Of a DNA stretch of 64,000 nucleotides, positions 1-10,028 are shown piece after piece (the stretch's first letter is position 1; every line of letters begins with the position of its first letter). This stretch comes from Verrucomicrobiota bacterium (GTDB lineage Bacteria > Verrucomicrobiota > Verrucomicrobiia > Verrucomicrobiales > Akkermansiaceae), in NCBI GenBank assembly GCA_030835305.1, contig JAURPJ010000057.1, positions 29,785 to 93,784 of the forward strand. The letters are read 5' to 3'. A program made the translations under genes and the position numbers. The notes beneath the pieces were generated by a model, which saw only the letters and a program-made list of their open reading frames with translations, searched no databases and had not been told where the DNA came from.

Positions 1-2
1 TC

Positions 3-1019
3 AACAACGACCATCAGGTCACAGAGCACTTCCACGAATTTGCGATGGGCCTGCAAACCGACGACAAAGGGAACTTCTACTACGCCAAGTCTGCCCGCCA
101 CGCCAAGGACTCGCTCGTCCCTCATCACGGCACCCTCCTGCGGATCTCGCCCGATGGCTACAAGACCGACATTCTGGCCACCGGCTTCCGCGCCGCCAAC
201 GGCGTCTGCCTCAACCCCGACGGCACCTTCATCGTGACCGACCAGGAAGGCCACTGGAATCCCAAGAACCGTATCAATTGGGTCAATGGCGACGGCCCCA
301 CCGAGTTCTTCGGCAACGTCTATGGTTACTCGCCGGTCACCGACACCAGTGACGAGGCCATGAAGAATCCCCTCTGCTGGATCACTAATGCCTTCGACCG
401 CTCCCCCTCGGAACTGCTCTGGGTCCCCAAAGATGCCAAGTGGGGAAGCCTCAACGGCCAGCTCCTCAACCTTAGCTACGGTTACGGAAAAATCTACGTT
501 GTGCCCCACGAGACGATCAACGGCGAACGCCAAGGCGGGATGTGCGAGCTTCCCTTGAAGCAATTCCCCACCGGGATCATGCGCGGTCGCTTTCACCCCG
601 TTGAAGGCCAGCTTTACGGCTGTGGCATGTTCGCCTGGGCCGGCACCCAACGTAAAGCCGGCGACTTTTACCGTATCCGCAAGACCGACAAACCTGCTAA
701 CCTTCCGACCAAAATCGAAGCCAGCAAATCCGGCGTCACTCTCACCCTCTCCGATGAAATCGATCCTGCCTCGGTCAAGCCCGAGAGCTTCCGCATCAAG
801 GCCTGGGACCTCAAGCGCACCAAAAACTACGGCTCCAAACACTTCAATGAGCGCGAGTGGAAGGTCACCAAAGCCACCATCTCCGGTGATCAAATCACTC
901 TCATCATTCCCGATCTCATACCCACCTGGGGAATGTCCATCGAGATGAAACTCACCGGAAGCGACGGCGAAAAACTCACCCGCCTCGTCCACAATTCCAT
1001 CTTCGAGCTGCCCGATTAA
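3..1019 (+). CDS. C-terminal part of a PVC-type beta-propeller protein (5' end outside the window)
   Basis: The reading frame is open from the first bases of the window, so the start lies upstream; 338 residues are visible. The sequence shows propeller-blade wording typical of the soluble sugar/sorbosone-dehydrogenase-like folds common in Planctomycetes and Verrucomicrobia: repeated G-x-D-x-x-G-x-x-Y and S-P-D-G-Y turns, and an A-A-N-G-V-C-L-N-P-D-G strand pair. The last ~110 residues look like a separate beta-rich domain after the propeller. No cytochrome CxxCH motif is seen in the visible part. It is followed 190 bp later by another propeller protein carrying a cytochrome domain, which suggests related surface or periplasmic redox roles. 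The substrate cannot be deduced. Confidence 0.6.
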   Translation, partial: NNDHQVTEHFHEFAMGLQTDDKGNFYYAKSARHAKDSLVPHHGTLLRISPDGYKTDILATGFRAANGVCLNPDGTFIVTDQEGHWNPKNRINWVNGDGPTEFFGNVYGYSPVTDTSDEAMKNPLCWITNAFDRSPSELLWVPKDAKWGSLNGQLLNLSYGYGKIYVVPHETINGERQGGMCELPLKQFPTGIMRGRFHPVEGQLYGCGMFAWAGTQRKAGDFYRIRKTDKPANLPTKIEASKSGVTLTLSDEIDPASVKPESFRIKAWDLKRTKNYGSKHFNEREWKVTKATISGDQITLIIPDLIPTWGMSIEMKLTGSDGEKLTRLVHNSIFELPD

Positions 1020-1041
1020 GCAAACCAGCACGAGCCGAGGC

Positions 1042-1064
1042 AACCCTTCCGGGTTTGTTCTTCC
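1042..1064 (+). terminator. possible weak terminator hairpin
   Basis: A 5-bp stem (AACCC / GGGTT) with a TTCC loop lies 23 nt after the stop of the upstream gene and is followed by a partly T-rich tail (TGTTCTTCC). The stem is short, so this is a weak candidate. Confidence 0.3.
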
Positions 1065-1208
1065 ACTGTGGCGCAGCTCGCACAAAGGGAGACATTGCCA
1101 TCGCCGCCCTGACCTAAACAGGACAGGTGGCATTCAAAGTGACTTTGAACAATCTTTGTTCTTTTGAGAATTTTATGCGAAAGATCAGGAGGAGTTCCCT
1201 CTCATTTT

Positions 1209-3800
1209 ATGAAAATTCTTCGCTATTCCCTCATCTCTTCAATTGTCGTGGGTGCTTGCTTCTCTTGCCACGCTCGGGACGATGCCAAGCTAGTCAAAGA
1301 TCCCGACACCGGCATTTCCCTGCGCGAAGGCTTTGACGCCGAACTCCTTTATGACATCCCCAAGGAACAGGGCTCTTGGGTTGCGATGACCTTTGATCCG
1401 AAGGGACGCTTGGTGGTATCGGATCAGGACGACAAGGGCGTCTATCGAGTTACTCTTCCGGACGATATCACCCCGATCAAGGTTGAGCCTTTGAAGGGAT
1501 TCCCTTACCAGCCAATCAACTGGGGAAAACGCAAGGTTGGTGGAGCCCTCGGATTTCTTCACGCATTCGACAGTCTCTACATGGTCACCATGACCGGCCT
1601 ATACCGTTGTCAGGACACGGACGGGGACGACAGCTACGATAAGTTCGAACTCCTTAGAAAACTCCGCATGGGATACGAGCACTCGGCTCACAACATCATC
1701 AAAACGGAAGACGGAAAGGGCCTCTACCTCGTCAGTGGAAACTACGGCACCATTCCAAAAGGCGTAGACAGTCTCCAGCCTCCTGTCTGGCAAAAGGACT
1801 CGCTTCTTGAAGCCATGCCCGACCAGATGGGCCATGCCGTTTCAATCAAAGCACCCGCCGGTTGGGTCTCGCGCATCTCTCCCGATGGCAGCGAGTGGAC
1901 CATGATCGCGTCCGGCTTCCGCAACCCGGTCGATCTTGCCATCAACCGCGAGGGCGAGCTTTTCACCTTCGATTCCGACCTTGAATTTGATGTCGGTAGC
2001 CCGTGGTATCGCCCCACCCGTGTCTGCCATGTCACCTCGGCGAGCGAATTCGGTTGGCGCAGTGGTTCCGCGAAATGGCGTGAGTATTTCGCCGACAGCA
2101 ATGGCCCCGTCCTCAACATCGGCCCCGGTTCACCAACGGGTGTCAGCTTTGGCCATCACGCCCACTTCCCACCCTACTATCAAGACAAGCTCTTCGTCTG
2201 CGATTGGACTTTTGGCACCATCTACACGATCACGCTCGAAGAAGACGGCTCCAGCTACACCGGGACCAAAGAAGAATTCCTCCACGGCAATCCACTCAAC
2301 ATCACTGCAATGCGCATCGGGCCGGATGGTAATATGTATTTCCTGACTGGCGGCCGTAACACTGACTCCAAGCTTTACCGCATCCGCTACACCCACCCCA
2401 TGCAAGAAGAGCCATCCCGACAGCTCACCCGTAATCAGGGTCTCCGCGATCTCCGGCACGCACTTGAAGCGTTTCATGGCTCCAACAAAGGTGGTGAAGA
2501 AACGATCAATACCGCCTGGAAGCACCTTGGTCATGACGACCGAAGCATCCGCTACGCCGCCCGCCTTGCCATCGAACGCCAGGATCTTGCACTCTGGCAG
2601 AAGCGCGTGCTCACCGAAGAAAATCCTCGTCAACTGATCTATGGCGCGATTGCTCTAGCCCGACACGGCGGGCCCGAACTCTCCGCAAGGGTCATCGCGA
2701 GGCTCAAGGAGATCTCATTCGGCAAACTAGTGGTGGAAGACCAACTCGCCCTCCTGCGCGCCTACTCACTCTGCTTCATCAGATTGGAAAAGCCGTCCGC
2801 CACGGAAGTCACCAGCATCATTTCTCAACTCGATCCACACTACCCAGCCAAAGAGGATCGCGTGAATGCCGAGCTCTGCCGCGTTCTCTCATATCTCGAC
2901 GCACCCTCAGTCGTGGCCAAGACCACCCGACTCATGAAGTCCACCCAAACTGCGACCGTCGCTTATGACAAAAAGATGCTTGAGCGCAGCGAGAAGTATG
3001 GTCAGGAAATCCTCAAAATGATGAGTAACACGCCAAACAGTCAGAACATTCACTACACCTACTGTTTGCGACAAGTCCAAAACGGTTGGTCGCTCGATGA
3101 TCGCAAATACTACTTCGGCTGGCTCAATGAAACCCTCAAAAAAGGCGGTGGCAAAAGCTTCGCCGGATACATCCGCGCCATCCGTCAGGACGCCATTGAC
3201 CACCTCCCTCCCGAAGCTAAGGCCTCGGTCTCATGGCTCCTCGGTGATATCGCTAGAGTCGACTTGAGTAAACTTCCCATTCCCGAAGGGCCGGCTGTCA
3301 ACTGGACGATCGATACTGCGATGAAGCTTTTCGAGAGTCCACCTCGCGGACGGGATTTCGAAAATGGGAAAAAGATGTTTTCAGCAGGACGTTGCGTGGC
3401 CTGCCACCGGTTCTCGGGCTCCGGTGGATACTCCGGACCCGATCTCGGATCGGTCGGCAACCGTTATTCCATCCGTGACATCCTTGTCGCCATCTGTGAA
3501 CCCAGCCAATCGATCTCGGAACAATATCAGGCCAGCACGATCACTTTAAAAGATGGCAGCGGACTTTACGGGCGCCTGATCTACAGGAACAACAAAGAAA
3601 TCGCTGTCGCTCCCAACCCATTTAACTTTGGAGACCTGCAAAAAAAGCCCGCTCACCTGGTCGAGAAAATTGAACCTTCGCAAATGTCCATGATGCCCGC
3701 CGGGACCATCAATGCCATGAATGATGAAGAACTCAAAGACCTTATCGCATATCTGGTTTCGGGAGGCAACAAGAAGCACGAAGCTTTCCAAAGGAAGTAA
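1209..3800 (+). CDS. secreted beta-propeller protein with C-terminal TIGR02603-type c-type cytochrome domain
   Basis: The 863-residue product starts at the ATG at 1209, which opens a signal peptide (basic start, hydrophobic core, then A-C-F-S-C-H-A); an in-frame TTG at 1164 would only add an unlikely leader. An AGGAGG lies 16 nt upstream. Residues ~35-400 form a dehydrogenase-like propeller with blades such as S-P-D-G-S-E-W. A helical HEAT-like stretch follows (~420-600). The C-terminus is a heme domain with C729-V-A-C732-H733 and the G-P-D-L-G-S-V-G-N-R signature of the PVC putative heme-binding domain TIGR02603. The family is thought to oxidise sugars or alcohols outside the cytoplasm, with electrons passed to the fused cytochrome. 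The amidohydrolase gene begins 20 bp downstream, so they probably share a transcript. Confidence 0.8.
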   Translation: MKILRYSLISSIVVGACFSCHARDDAKLVKDPDTGISLREGFDAELLYDIPKEQGSWVAMTFDPKGRLVVSDQDDKGVYRVTLPDDITPIKVEPLKGFPYQPINWGKRKVGGALGFLHAFDSLYMVTMTGLYRCQDTDGDDSYDKFELLRKLRMGYEHSAHNIIKTEDGKGLYLVSGNYGTIPKGVDSLQPPVWQKDSLLEAMPDQMGHAVSIKAPAGWVSRISPDGSEWTMIASGFRNPVDLAINREGELFTFDSDLEFDVGSPWYRPTRVCHVTSASEFGWRSGSAKWREYFADSNGPVLNIGPGSPTGVSFGHHAHFPPYYQDKLFVCDWTFGTIYTITLEEDGSSYTGTKEEFLHGNPLNITAMRIGPDGNMYFLTGGRNTDSKLYRIRYTHPMQEEPSRQLTRNQGLRDLRHALEAFHGSNKGGEETINTAWKHLGHDDRSIRYAARLAIERQDLALWQKRVLTEENPRQLIYGAIALARHGGPELSARVIARLKEISFGKLVVEDQLALLRAYSLCFIRLEKPSATEVTSIISQLDPHYPAKEDRVNAELCRVLSYLDAPSVVAKTTRLMKSTQTATVAYDKKMLERSEKYGQEILKMMSNTPNSQNIHYTYCLRQVQNGWSLDDRKYYFGWLNETLKKGGGKSFAGYIRAIRQDAIDHLPPEAKASVSWLLGDIARVDLSKLPIPEGPAVNWTIDTAMKLFESPPRGRDFENGKKMFSAGRCVACHRFSGSGGYSGPDLGSVGNRYSIRDILVAICEPSQSISEQYQASTITLKDGSGLYGRLIYRNNKEIAVAPNPFNFGDLQKKPAHLVEKIEPSQMSMMPAGTINAMNDEELKDLIAYLVSGGNKKHEAFQRK

Positions 3801-3820
3801 ACCCAGCCATCCTCCTCCCG

Positions 3821-4753
3821 ATGAAAACCCTGTCCATCTTCCTTTCTCTCACCATCGCCCTCGCTGCTGATGAGCGCCCGCTTCCCAAAGTGAAGCACAT
3901 GATCGATACTCATATTCACCTTTACGATCCCAACCGCGAAGACGGCATCCCCTGGCCACCGAAGGACGACAAGGTTCTCTACAAGCCGCATCTTCCAGCT
4001 GAGTTTCATAAGATTTCAAAACCCGCCGGCACCACCGGAGTGATCGTCGTCGAAGCCAGCGATCGCATCGAAGACAATCGCTGGCTACTCGACCTCGTGA
4101 AAGGTGACGACTTTTTCGTGGGATTAGTTGGTAACGTCGACCCGTATTCGGACGACTTTCAATTTGCGATTCGGAAGTTCAAAAAAGATCCCCGGTTTGT
4201 TGGGATCCGCTTGCGAAATGGCCAAAGCAAGAAAGCCATCGACTACGCCGATCCAAAGCTCATCGCGAACATCGGCAAACTGACCACGCTCAAGCTTACA
4301 GTCGACATTCTTGTCAATGGCGGTGGGGTGGAGGCCGTGAAGCAAGTCGATCAACTCGCCCGCGCCGTCCCAAATCTCAACCTCGTGGTCGACCATGTCC
4401 TTGGTTATGATTTTGATGGTAAGCCCGCTCCGGACGAATGGGTCACGGCAGTTAAAAAGCTGGCCGAAAATAAGAATGTCTGGTGCAAAATTTCGGGACT
4501 GTATCAGCGAAGCATTCCGCAACCTGCTCCGCACAAGCTCGATCACTATCGCAGTGTGCTCGATGTCCTTTGGAAAAACCTCGGCCCGGAACGCCTCATC
4601 TTTGGCAGCAACTGGCCATGCACCAAGAACAGCGGTGACTACACCAGCTTCGTAAAGCTTGTGAACGAATACTTTTCGGCGAAAGGACAGGAAGCCTGCG
4701 AGCGCTACTTCTGGAAGAACGCCGCCGAAGCCTATCGACTTCCTCTAAAATAG
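3821..4753 (+). CDS. secreted amidohydrolase-2 family metal-dependent hydrolase
   Basis: 310 residues with a signal peptide (about residues 1-16, ending in L-A-A). The amidohydrolase-2 (PF04909, COG3618-like TIM barrel) signature D29-T-H31-I-H33 is present, followed by V-V-D-H near residue 191. The usual C-terminal F-G-S-D-W-P motif reads F-G-S-N-W-P here, so the Asp expected to bind metal or activate water is Asn; Asn does occur in some members. Relatives hydrolyse lactones (L-fuconolactonase type) or decarboxylate dicarboxylates. It lies 20 bp after the propeller-cytochrome gene, which would fit lactone hydrolysis after sugar oxidation, but this pairing is inference. The related protein encoded at 21935 keeps the Asp. 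Confidence 0.82.
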   Translation: MKTLSIFLSLTIALAADERPLPKVKHMIDTHIHLYDPNREDGIPWPPKDDKVLYKPHLPAEFHKISKPAGTTGVIVVEASDRIEDNRWLLDLVKGDDFFVGLVGNVDPYSDDFQFAIRKFKKDPRFVGIRLRNGQSKKAIDYADPKLIANIGKLTTLKLTVDILVNGGGVEAVKQVDQLARAVPNLNLVVDHVLGYDFDGKPAPDEWVTAVKKLAENKNVWCKISGLYQRSIPQPAPHKLDHYRSVLDVLWKNLGPERLIFGSNWPCTKNSGDYTSFVKLVNEYFSAKGQEACERYFWKNAAEAYRLPLK

Positions 4754-4755
4754 AC

Positions 4756-6189
4756 CTACGCCATCAGCTCGGCAAGCGGCCCGGCAAGATTCAGATCCTT
4801 CAAATTGGAGTCAGTCTGGCCAAACGTTTCCGGGGGTTTGATCCCGGCCGCGTGCATAAATGACAGGTAGAGGTTTCCGATGGTTCGGTGCCCACTTTCG
4901 CGATACTTGGGAAACTCAAGATAACGTCCCATCTTGAGTTTCCCGGCCATGCCACCGAGTAGAAGAAAAGGCCAATCCGCCTGGCCACCATGGTGATCGC
5001 CACCCGCGCAGGACATGTAAACGATAAGGGTGTTGTCCAGCATCGTGCCATCACCTTCAGGCATCCCATCCAGCTTTTGGGCTAACTCTGCGATCCCCGC
5101 GAGATGCAATTTTTCAACCGCAGCCCTCGCTTCATGCCCGGTCATACCGTTGGTTGCTTTGTTCTCCTGGAGGTGACCCAGCGCGTGCACCGAGTTGCTA
5201 ATACCTAGTTCGGTGTATTGCACACCCAGCGTATCAGGCCTGAGTGTAACCACATTGGTGAGGCCGGTGACCAAGGCCGAACCCGCCAATTCAAAATAGG
5301 ATTCGATCCGGTGCTTCGGCTTGAGAGAATCGTAATGATTGCTTGGTGTCGGAGCAAATTTCTTGATTCGATCGGCAAGACCCGCCTTCTTTTTCTCGAT
5401 CTCTTGCAGCGATGCGAAAGACTCCAGATAGAGAGCAAAGCGCTCCCTGTCATCGCCTGAAAGTTTCCTCTCAAGCCGCTTCGCATCCTCGGCCAAAAAA
5501 TTCATCAAGCTCCCGTTGAGAGCCAATTCCGCCTCCAGTTGATCAGGTGGAGCCACCGAGGCTCCAAACAATTCGGTGAAGGCTTTGCGCGGTGAAGCCT
5601 GAAACGGAACCGGCATGCCTGCCTTGTAAGCGGAAATATTGGGATAGCAGTAGCTTTCGGAAAGGCCCGCACCACCTTCGAGAAGGAGACCATTGGTCGA
5701 CATTCCGTACATCGGATACGGACCGTCGGAGAGATGCTGCCCCAGGAGGCAGTCAATAGTCGGAGCGATCGCAACCGTCTCGGAGTTGTGACAGGAAAGA
5801 GCTCCGTAACCGGAGGTGTGATTTCCACTGAAACCCTCGCCGGAAAGGCTCTGGATGATGGTGAGACGATCCTTGAAAGCCTCCAATTGCGAAAGCTTCT
5901 CAGGAAGCCGGTGATTCTTAAGCGAGACATCGACAAGAGGGCCGGGACGCCGGGCCCTGTTCCCCAATTTCGCGCCATCGGTTAGACGCACATAATGGTT
6001 TTCAAGCCCGTCCGGAACAAGATTGAACTTGTCAATTCCGGATGACTTCACCACAAAAACGAAGCGCTTTGGGAGAAGGTCCGGGTTTCCCGAAGCTTGC
6101 GCGTGCAAGGAGCGAACGAAGGGAGTCATGGCGAGGGATGCTCCCCCCAGCGAGATTCCCTTGAGAAATTGGCGACGTCTTTGAATCAT
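4756..6189 (-). CDS. DUF1552 family Tat-exported protein
   Basis: 477 residues beginning with a Tat-like signal (R-R-R-Q-F-L-K-G, then a hydrophobic stretch ending A-Q-A). The body matches the DUF1552 family, including its G-D-G-T-M-L-D-N-T segment followed by an S-C-A-G-G-D-H-H-G-G turn; the function is unknown. DUF1552 genes are habitually paired with DUF1592/DUF1588 cytochrome-bearing genes in PVC bacteria, and here the partner ends 32 bp upstream. It is the last gene of a four-gene - strand operon and converges on the amidohydrolase gene with only 2 bp between stop codons. Confidence 0.88.
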   Translation of the reverse strand: MIQRRRQFLKGISLGGASLAMTPFVRSLHAQASGNPDLLPKRFVFVVKSSGIDKFNLVPDGLENHYVRLTDGAKLGNRARRPGPLVDVSLKNHRLPEKLSQLEAFKDRLTIIQSLSGEGFSGNHTSGYGALSCHNSETVAIAPTIDCLLGQHLSDGPYPMYGMSTNGLLLEGGAGLSESYCYPNISAYKAGMPVPFQASPRKAFTELFGASVAPPDQLEAELALNGSLMNFLAEDAKRLERKLSGDDRERFALYLESFASLQEIEKKKAGLADRIKKFAPTPSNHYDSLKPKHRIESYFELAGSALVTGLTNVVTLRPDTLGVQYTELGISNSVHALGHLQENKATNGMTGHEARAAVEKLHLAGIAELAQKLDGMPEGDGTMLDNTLIVYMSCAGGDHHGGQADWPFLLLGGMAGKLKMGRYLEFPKYRESGHRTIGNLYLSFMHAAGIKPPETFGQTDSNLKDLNLAGPLAELMA

Positions 6190-6220
6190 GATGATTGAGG
6201 TTAGCTTGGCAGATCAGACT

Positions 6221-8599
6221 TCAACGGCGATAAAGAAAAGAATCAGAGCTGAGAAGAGAAACAATGAGAGCTTTAAAACTCCCGTTATTTTTAACATAGG
6301 CCTGCTCGGCTTCGATGAGGGTTCGGGAGTCGCTCAGCATTTCGTTCCGCCCCATAAAATAGCGGAAAAGGTGACGAATGAAGGACTGTCGCACCCGCTC
6401 CGACCGGCCCAGGCGGTAAATCATTTCGATGGCATCTTTCACCTTGCCATCGACTGCGGGATCACCGGACCCTCGAATTGCCCCCCTCGCATTAACAGCG
6501 CGCTTGGTCAACTTTCCTTCCTTTAACAATTGCTCAAAGCGGCCATCCCGGCGATTGACGATCTTTCCATCTTCTCCGAAGTAGTGGTGGGTGCGATAGC
6601 GCCCCCAGTCGTCGAATATTTCAAAGGTCTCGCCCAGGGGATTGATTTTGTGATGACAATTCCAGCATCGTTCCTCGCGCAGGACATCGAGGCGTTCGCG
6701 CAGGGTTTTGTGAGGATCAACCGGGACCTTGGCATCCACATCAGGTGGCACATCCTGTAATTTTCCGGCAAGAAGTTTCTCTCGAATCCAGATTCCACGA
6801 TGAATGGGGTCGTTTCCATCATTCACCGACCAAGCCGCCAGCCAGGCCGGGTGGGTAAGAAGTCCGGCTCGTTGTTCTTTGGGCAATTCAAAAGGTTGCT
6901 CGATCGGCCAGCTCCACTTTTGTTTCTCGGCGCGGCCTGACTGTGGAAGGTTGTAGGGGGTAATATAAATGAGATCGGCAATTCCCCGCGAACGATTTGA
7001 AAAAGGAAAATCGGGATGGGGATTGATCCCCTCCTCCAAAGCGAGGCTGAAAAATTTCAAGGTCCGCTCAGCCTTCTTCTTTTTCTCTTCAATCCACTTT
7101 AAACGCTTTTCCTCCCATTCTTCCGGTGAAACGTGACCTGGCTTTTTGCGCTTGGCGTATTCCTCCCTCGCTTTGATTATCTCCCGCTTGAGGTATTTTG
7201 GATGGGTCACTTCGGCAATTCTCTCGTCGTAAAAATCCCTCGCGAATTCGTTGTCGCCCGGATGAGCCACGAAATATTCGTTGGTTGTCAGAAGCTCTGC
7301 GATGACATCCTCGTCTTTGCTAAGGATATGGTTAATCAGCATTCTGGCATCGTGAATAAGCATCTGGGTGTTCCACTGGGAGATCCCCTCAAGCCGACGC
7401 CGATCGGTGTCCTTGAATACATCACCCGCCCGATCAAAACCAAAATACTGCTCGAAGAATCGCATGATGCGGGGAAGCGCGGGCTGCGACCAACGCCCCA
7501 TTCCAAGTTGCTCGTCGAGCAATTGCCGGACGACCCGGGAAACCTCTTCGCGGTTGTTGAGGTCGCCTTTTTCGTAGGCCGTCCATAGTAATTTGTTCCG
7601 GTCGGGAAGCTCATCTGTCAGTGCGTAGGCAAGCGCGTTAACGATTTCGGTCGGGGAAAGGTGGCGACGTCCATGCTCATCTTTCTCTCCAAGCCCAAAT
7701 TCCATGCGATAGATCGCCTCGGGATTCAGGAAGAGCGCCTTGACCATCGTTTTGAAGCCCTTGAGATTTCCGCCAAGGTCGATATTCCGCTTGAGGAACT
7801 GAAGATACTTTTGCTTCTCATCATCCAATGGAGCCCGCCCCACGATGCGACGAAATTCCCTCGCGATCAGGTTCCCAAGCTCTCCTTCCGATGGTATGGC
7901 TTTGGCTTCTTCCAGGGATTTGAATTCCCCTCTCTTCTCACGCTCCTCAAGGAACTGCTCCGCATTGATGAGAATCATCTGCACCGTGCTTTGATCAACC
8001 TGCGACATCGCCGCGTAATCGCGAACTCCCTTCTCGGGTGTCACGTAGGTGAAGGGACTGCGGGCTTTGCCGAACCCACGGCGCTCAAAGATTTCAGGAC
8101 TCAATCGCCAAAGACGTGAAGGTGAAAAAGACGGCGCCTTAATTTCACCGGAGAAAAGTTTTTCATGATCAACCCAGTTTCCATATTCCGGAGCGAGCAA
8201 CTTCTTGCGATACGCCTCTCCCTGGTTGGCTCCCGCCAACTTTGCCTCAATCCAATCGACCATTCGCCGGCGCTCATCCGAACCAGGCTGCTGCTTCTCG
8301 TTCTCCGGAGGCATGTCTTCAGCAGTCAATTGCTCCAGAACTCCGATCCAGCGATCGGCAATCTTTGCGTCCTCGAAATCCCCACTGAGATCGTGAAAAC
8401 TAATATCCCCTTTCTTCTTATCAGTTCCGTGACACTGCACACAGTAGTTTTCTAGAAAAGTCACACCAGTTTCACCGGCCTTCGAAGCCGGAGCCGACAA
8501 AAAGACCAGCCACCCTGCCAGGAAGAAAAATTTCGATGAACCCACAGCGATACAAACGCTCCGGCCAGGCCCATCTTTCGGATTTGTTTCATGGAGCAC
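6221..8599 (-). CDS. DUF1592/DUF1588/DUF1585 protein with planctomycete-type cytochrome domain
   Basis: 792 residues from a GTG at 8599; another GTG at 8545 would leave a cleaner signal peptide (hydrophobic F-F-F-L-A-G-W-L-V-F-L-S-A, then A-S-K-A) and may be the true start. A cytochrome motif C53-V-Q-C56-H57 followed by K-K-K-G-D-I-S is the planctomycete cytochrome-c-like domain. The middle is DUF1592. DUF1588 carries a second motif C645-W-N-C648-H649 followed by K-I-N-P-L-G-E, and a DUF1585 tail ends the protein. Two heme-attachment motifs suggest surface or periplasmic electron transfer; the substrate is unknown. It sits between the DUF1501 gene (30 bp upstream) and the DUF1552 gene (32 bp downstream). 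Confidence 0.85.
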   Translation of the reverse strand: MLHETNPKDGPGRSVCIAVGSSKFFFLAGWLVFLSAPASKAGETGVTFLENYCVQCHGTDKKKGDISFHDLSGDFEDAKIADRWIGVLEQLTAEDMPPENEKQQPGSDERRRMVDWIEAKLAGANQGEAYRKKLLAPEYGNWVDHEKLFSGEIKAPSFSPSRLWRLSPEIFERRGFGKARSPFTYVTPEKGVRDYAAMSQVDQSTVQMILINAEQFLEEREKRGEFKSLEEAKAIPSEGELGNLIAREFRRIVGRAPLDDEKQKYLQFLKRNIDLGGNLKGFKTMVKALFLNPEAIYRMEFGLGEKDEHGRRHLSPTEIVNALAYALTDELPDRNKLLWTAYEKGDLNNREEVSRVVRQLLDEQLGMGRWSQPALPRIMRFFEQYFGFDRAGDVFKDTDRRRLEGISQWNTQMLIHDARMLINHILSKDEDVIAELLTTNEYFVAHPGDNEFARDFYDERIAEVTHPKYLKREIIKAREEYAKRKKPGHVSPEEWEEKRLKWIEEKKKKAERTLKFFSLALEEGINPHPDFPFSNRSRGIADLIYITPYNLPQSGRAEKQKWSWPIEQPFELPKEQRAGLLTHPAWLAAWSVNDGNDPIHRGIWIREKLLAGKLQDVPPDVDAKVPVDPHKTLRERLDVLREERCWNCHHKINPLGETFEIFDDWGRYRTHHYFGEDGKIVNRRDGRFEQLLKEGKLTKRAVNARGAIRGSGDPAVDGKVKDAIEMIYRLGRSERVRQSFIRHLFRYFMGRNEMLSDSRTLIEAEQAYVKNNGSFKALIVSLLSSDSFLYRR

Positions 8600-8628
8600 C
8601 AGCCACCTTCACCAGATTTTCAAAACCT

Positions 8629-10026
8629 CTAGGCGATGATCTCGGTGATGGGATCTGCACCTTCAACACCCACAAGTTTTTCGTTCAAGCCGGCATGGTG
8701 GAAGTGGAGGTCGTTGGGATCAAACCCAAGTTGATGAAGGATAGTGGCGTGAAGGTGTTTCACCTCGAGCGGTTTTTCCACGGCGGTGGAACCAAGTTCG
8801 TCGGTCTGTCCCACACTCACACCACCTTTGATTCCGCCTCCGGCCATCCACATTGTGAAACCGGCTGAGTTGTGATCGCGGCCCGTGCCTTTGGCATATT
8901 CCGCAGTAGGCTGACGTCCAAATTCCCCACCCCACACGACGAGAGTTTCGTCAAGAAGACCTCTTTGTTTAAGATCCTTGAGAAGTCCGGCAATGGGCTT
9001 GTCGGTATTCCCGGCGTGCTTGTTGTGATTGTTCTCGAGGTCGCCGTGCGCATCCCAATTGTCGTCATTGTGCGCCCCGCCGGAGTAGATTTGAATGAAC
9101 GGCGTGCCTCGCTCGACAAGTCGACGGGCCAGCAGGCACTTCTTACCAAAATCCTCGGTGCGACTTTCATCAATCCCATAGAGCTTCTTGGTTGCTTCGC
9201 TTTCCTGATCGAAGTCGATCGCTTCCGGGGCGGTCGATTGCATTTTGAAAGCCAATTCGTAGCTATCGATACGGGCCTGCAGATTCGTGTTCCCGTGGCG
9301 TTGTGAAAGATGCCCGGCATTAAGTTGATTGAGCGACTCGATGATGCGGTATTGTTCATTTCGCCCCATACCGCGCGAGTGCTTGAGATCAAGGATAGGA
9401 TCGCCTTTCGATCGAAGAACGGTGCCCTGATAATTCGCCGGCATGAATCCGGATGACCAATTTTTGGCTCCGGAAATCGGCCCACCCGTCTTATCGAGCA
9501 TCACGACATAACCGGGAAGGTTTTCGTTAATATTACCCAAGCCATAATTCACCCAGCTTCCAAGGGAGGGCTTACCGCTGATCAGCGAGCCGGAATTCAT
9601 CTTTAACATCGCCGAACCATGAATGGGCGACTCAGCAGTGAGTGAGTGCAGGAAGGCAATATCATCGACACACTCCCCCAGATTCGGAAAGAGATCAGAG
9701 ACCCACTTCCCGCATTGCCCATACTGTTTGAAGTTCCACTTCGGCTCAACAATACGACCCTCGTTCTTTTTACCACCGCGACCAAAGGTTTTCACCTTCA
9801 CCGTTTTGCCATCCATCCCCTTCATCCCGGGCTTGTAGTCGAAGGTATCGATGTGTGACGGCCCGCCATACATGAAGAGAAAAATCACGCTCTTGGCCTT
9901 GGGCGCAAAGTTGGTTTCCTTCTTCTTGCCCTGTGCCATCATTCCGGTGAGGGCGAGCGAGGTGAAACCACCTCCCACGGTGGAGAGGAACTCACGCCGG
10001 TTTGTTTGTCCACAAAAGTCTTTCAT
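8629..10026 (-). CDS. DUF1501 family Tat-exported protein (sulfatase-like fold)
   Basis: 465 residues with a Tat signal near the start (N-R-R-E-F-L-S-T followed by hydrophobic residues). The DUF1501 family is shown by F-M-Y-G-G-P-S-H-I-D-T-F-D-Y-K-P-G near residue 55 and by V-V-W-G-G-E-F-G-R with G-R-D-H-N-S towards the C-terminus. The family is predicted to be related to the alkaline phosphatase/sulfatase superfamily, but no activity is established. The start codon follows the stop of the DUF1549/DUF1553 gene by 2 bp, the usual partner arrangement in Planctomycetes and Verrucomicrobia, implying translational coupling. Confidence 0.9.
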   Translation of the reverse strand: MKDFCGQTNRREFLSTVGGGFTSLALTGMMAQGKKKETNFAPKAKSVIFLFMYGGPSHIDTFDYKPGMKGMDGKTVKVKTFGRGGKKNEGRIVEPKWNFKQYGQCGKWVSDLFPNLGECVDDIAFLHSLTAESPIHGSAMLKMNSGSLISGKPSLGSWVNYGLGNINENLPGYVVMLDKTGGPISGAKNWSSGFMPANYQGTVLRSKGDPILDLKHSRGMGRNEQYRIIESLNQLNAGHLSQRHGNTNLQARIDSYELAFKMQSTAPEAIDFDQESEATKKLYGIDESRTEDFGKKCLLARRLVERGTPFIQIYSGGAHNDDNWDAHGDLENNHNKHAGNTDKPIAGLLKDLKQRGLLDETLVVWGGEFGRQPTAEYAKGTGRDHNSAGFTMWMAGGGIKGGVSVGQTDELGSTAVEKPLEVKHLHATILHQLGFDPNDLHFHHAGLNEKLVGVEGADPITEIIA

Positions 10027-10028
10027 GA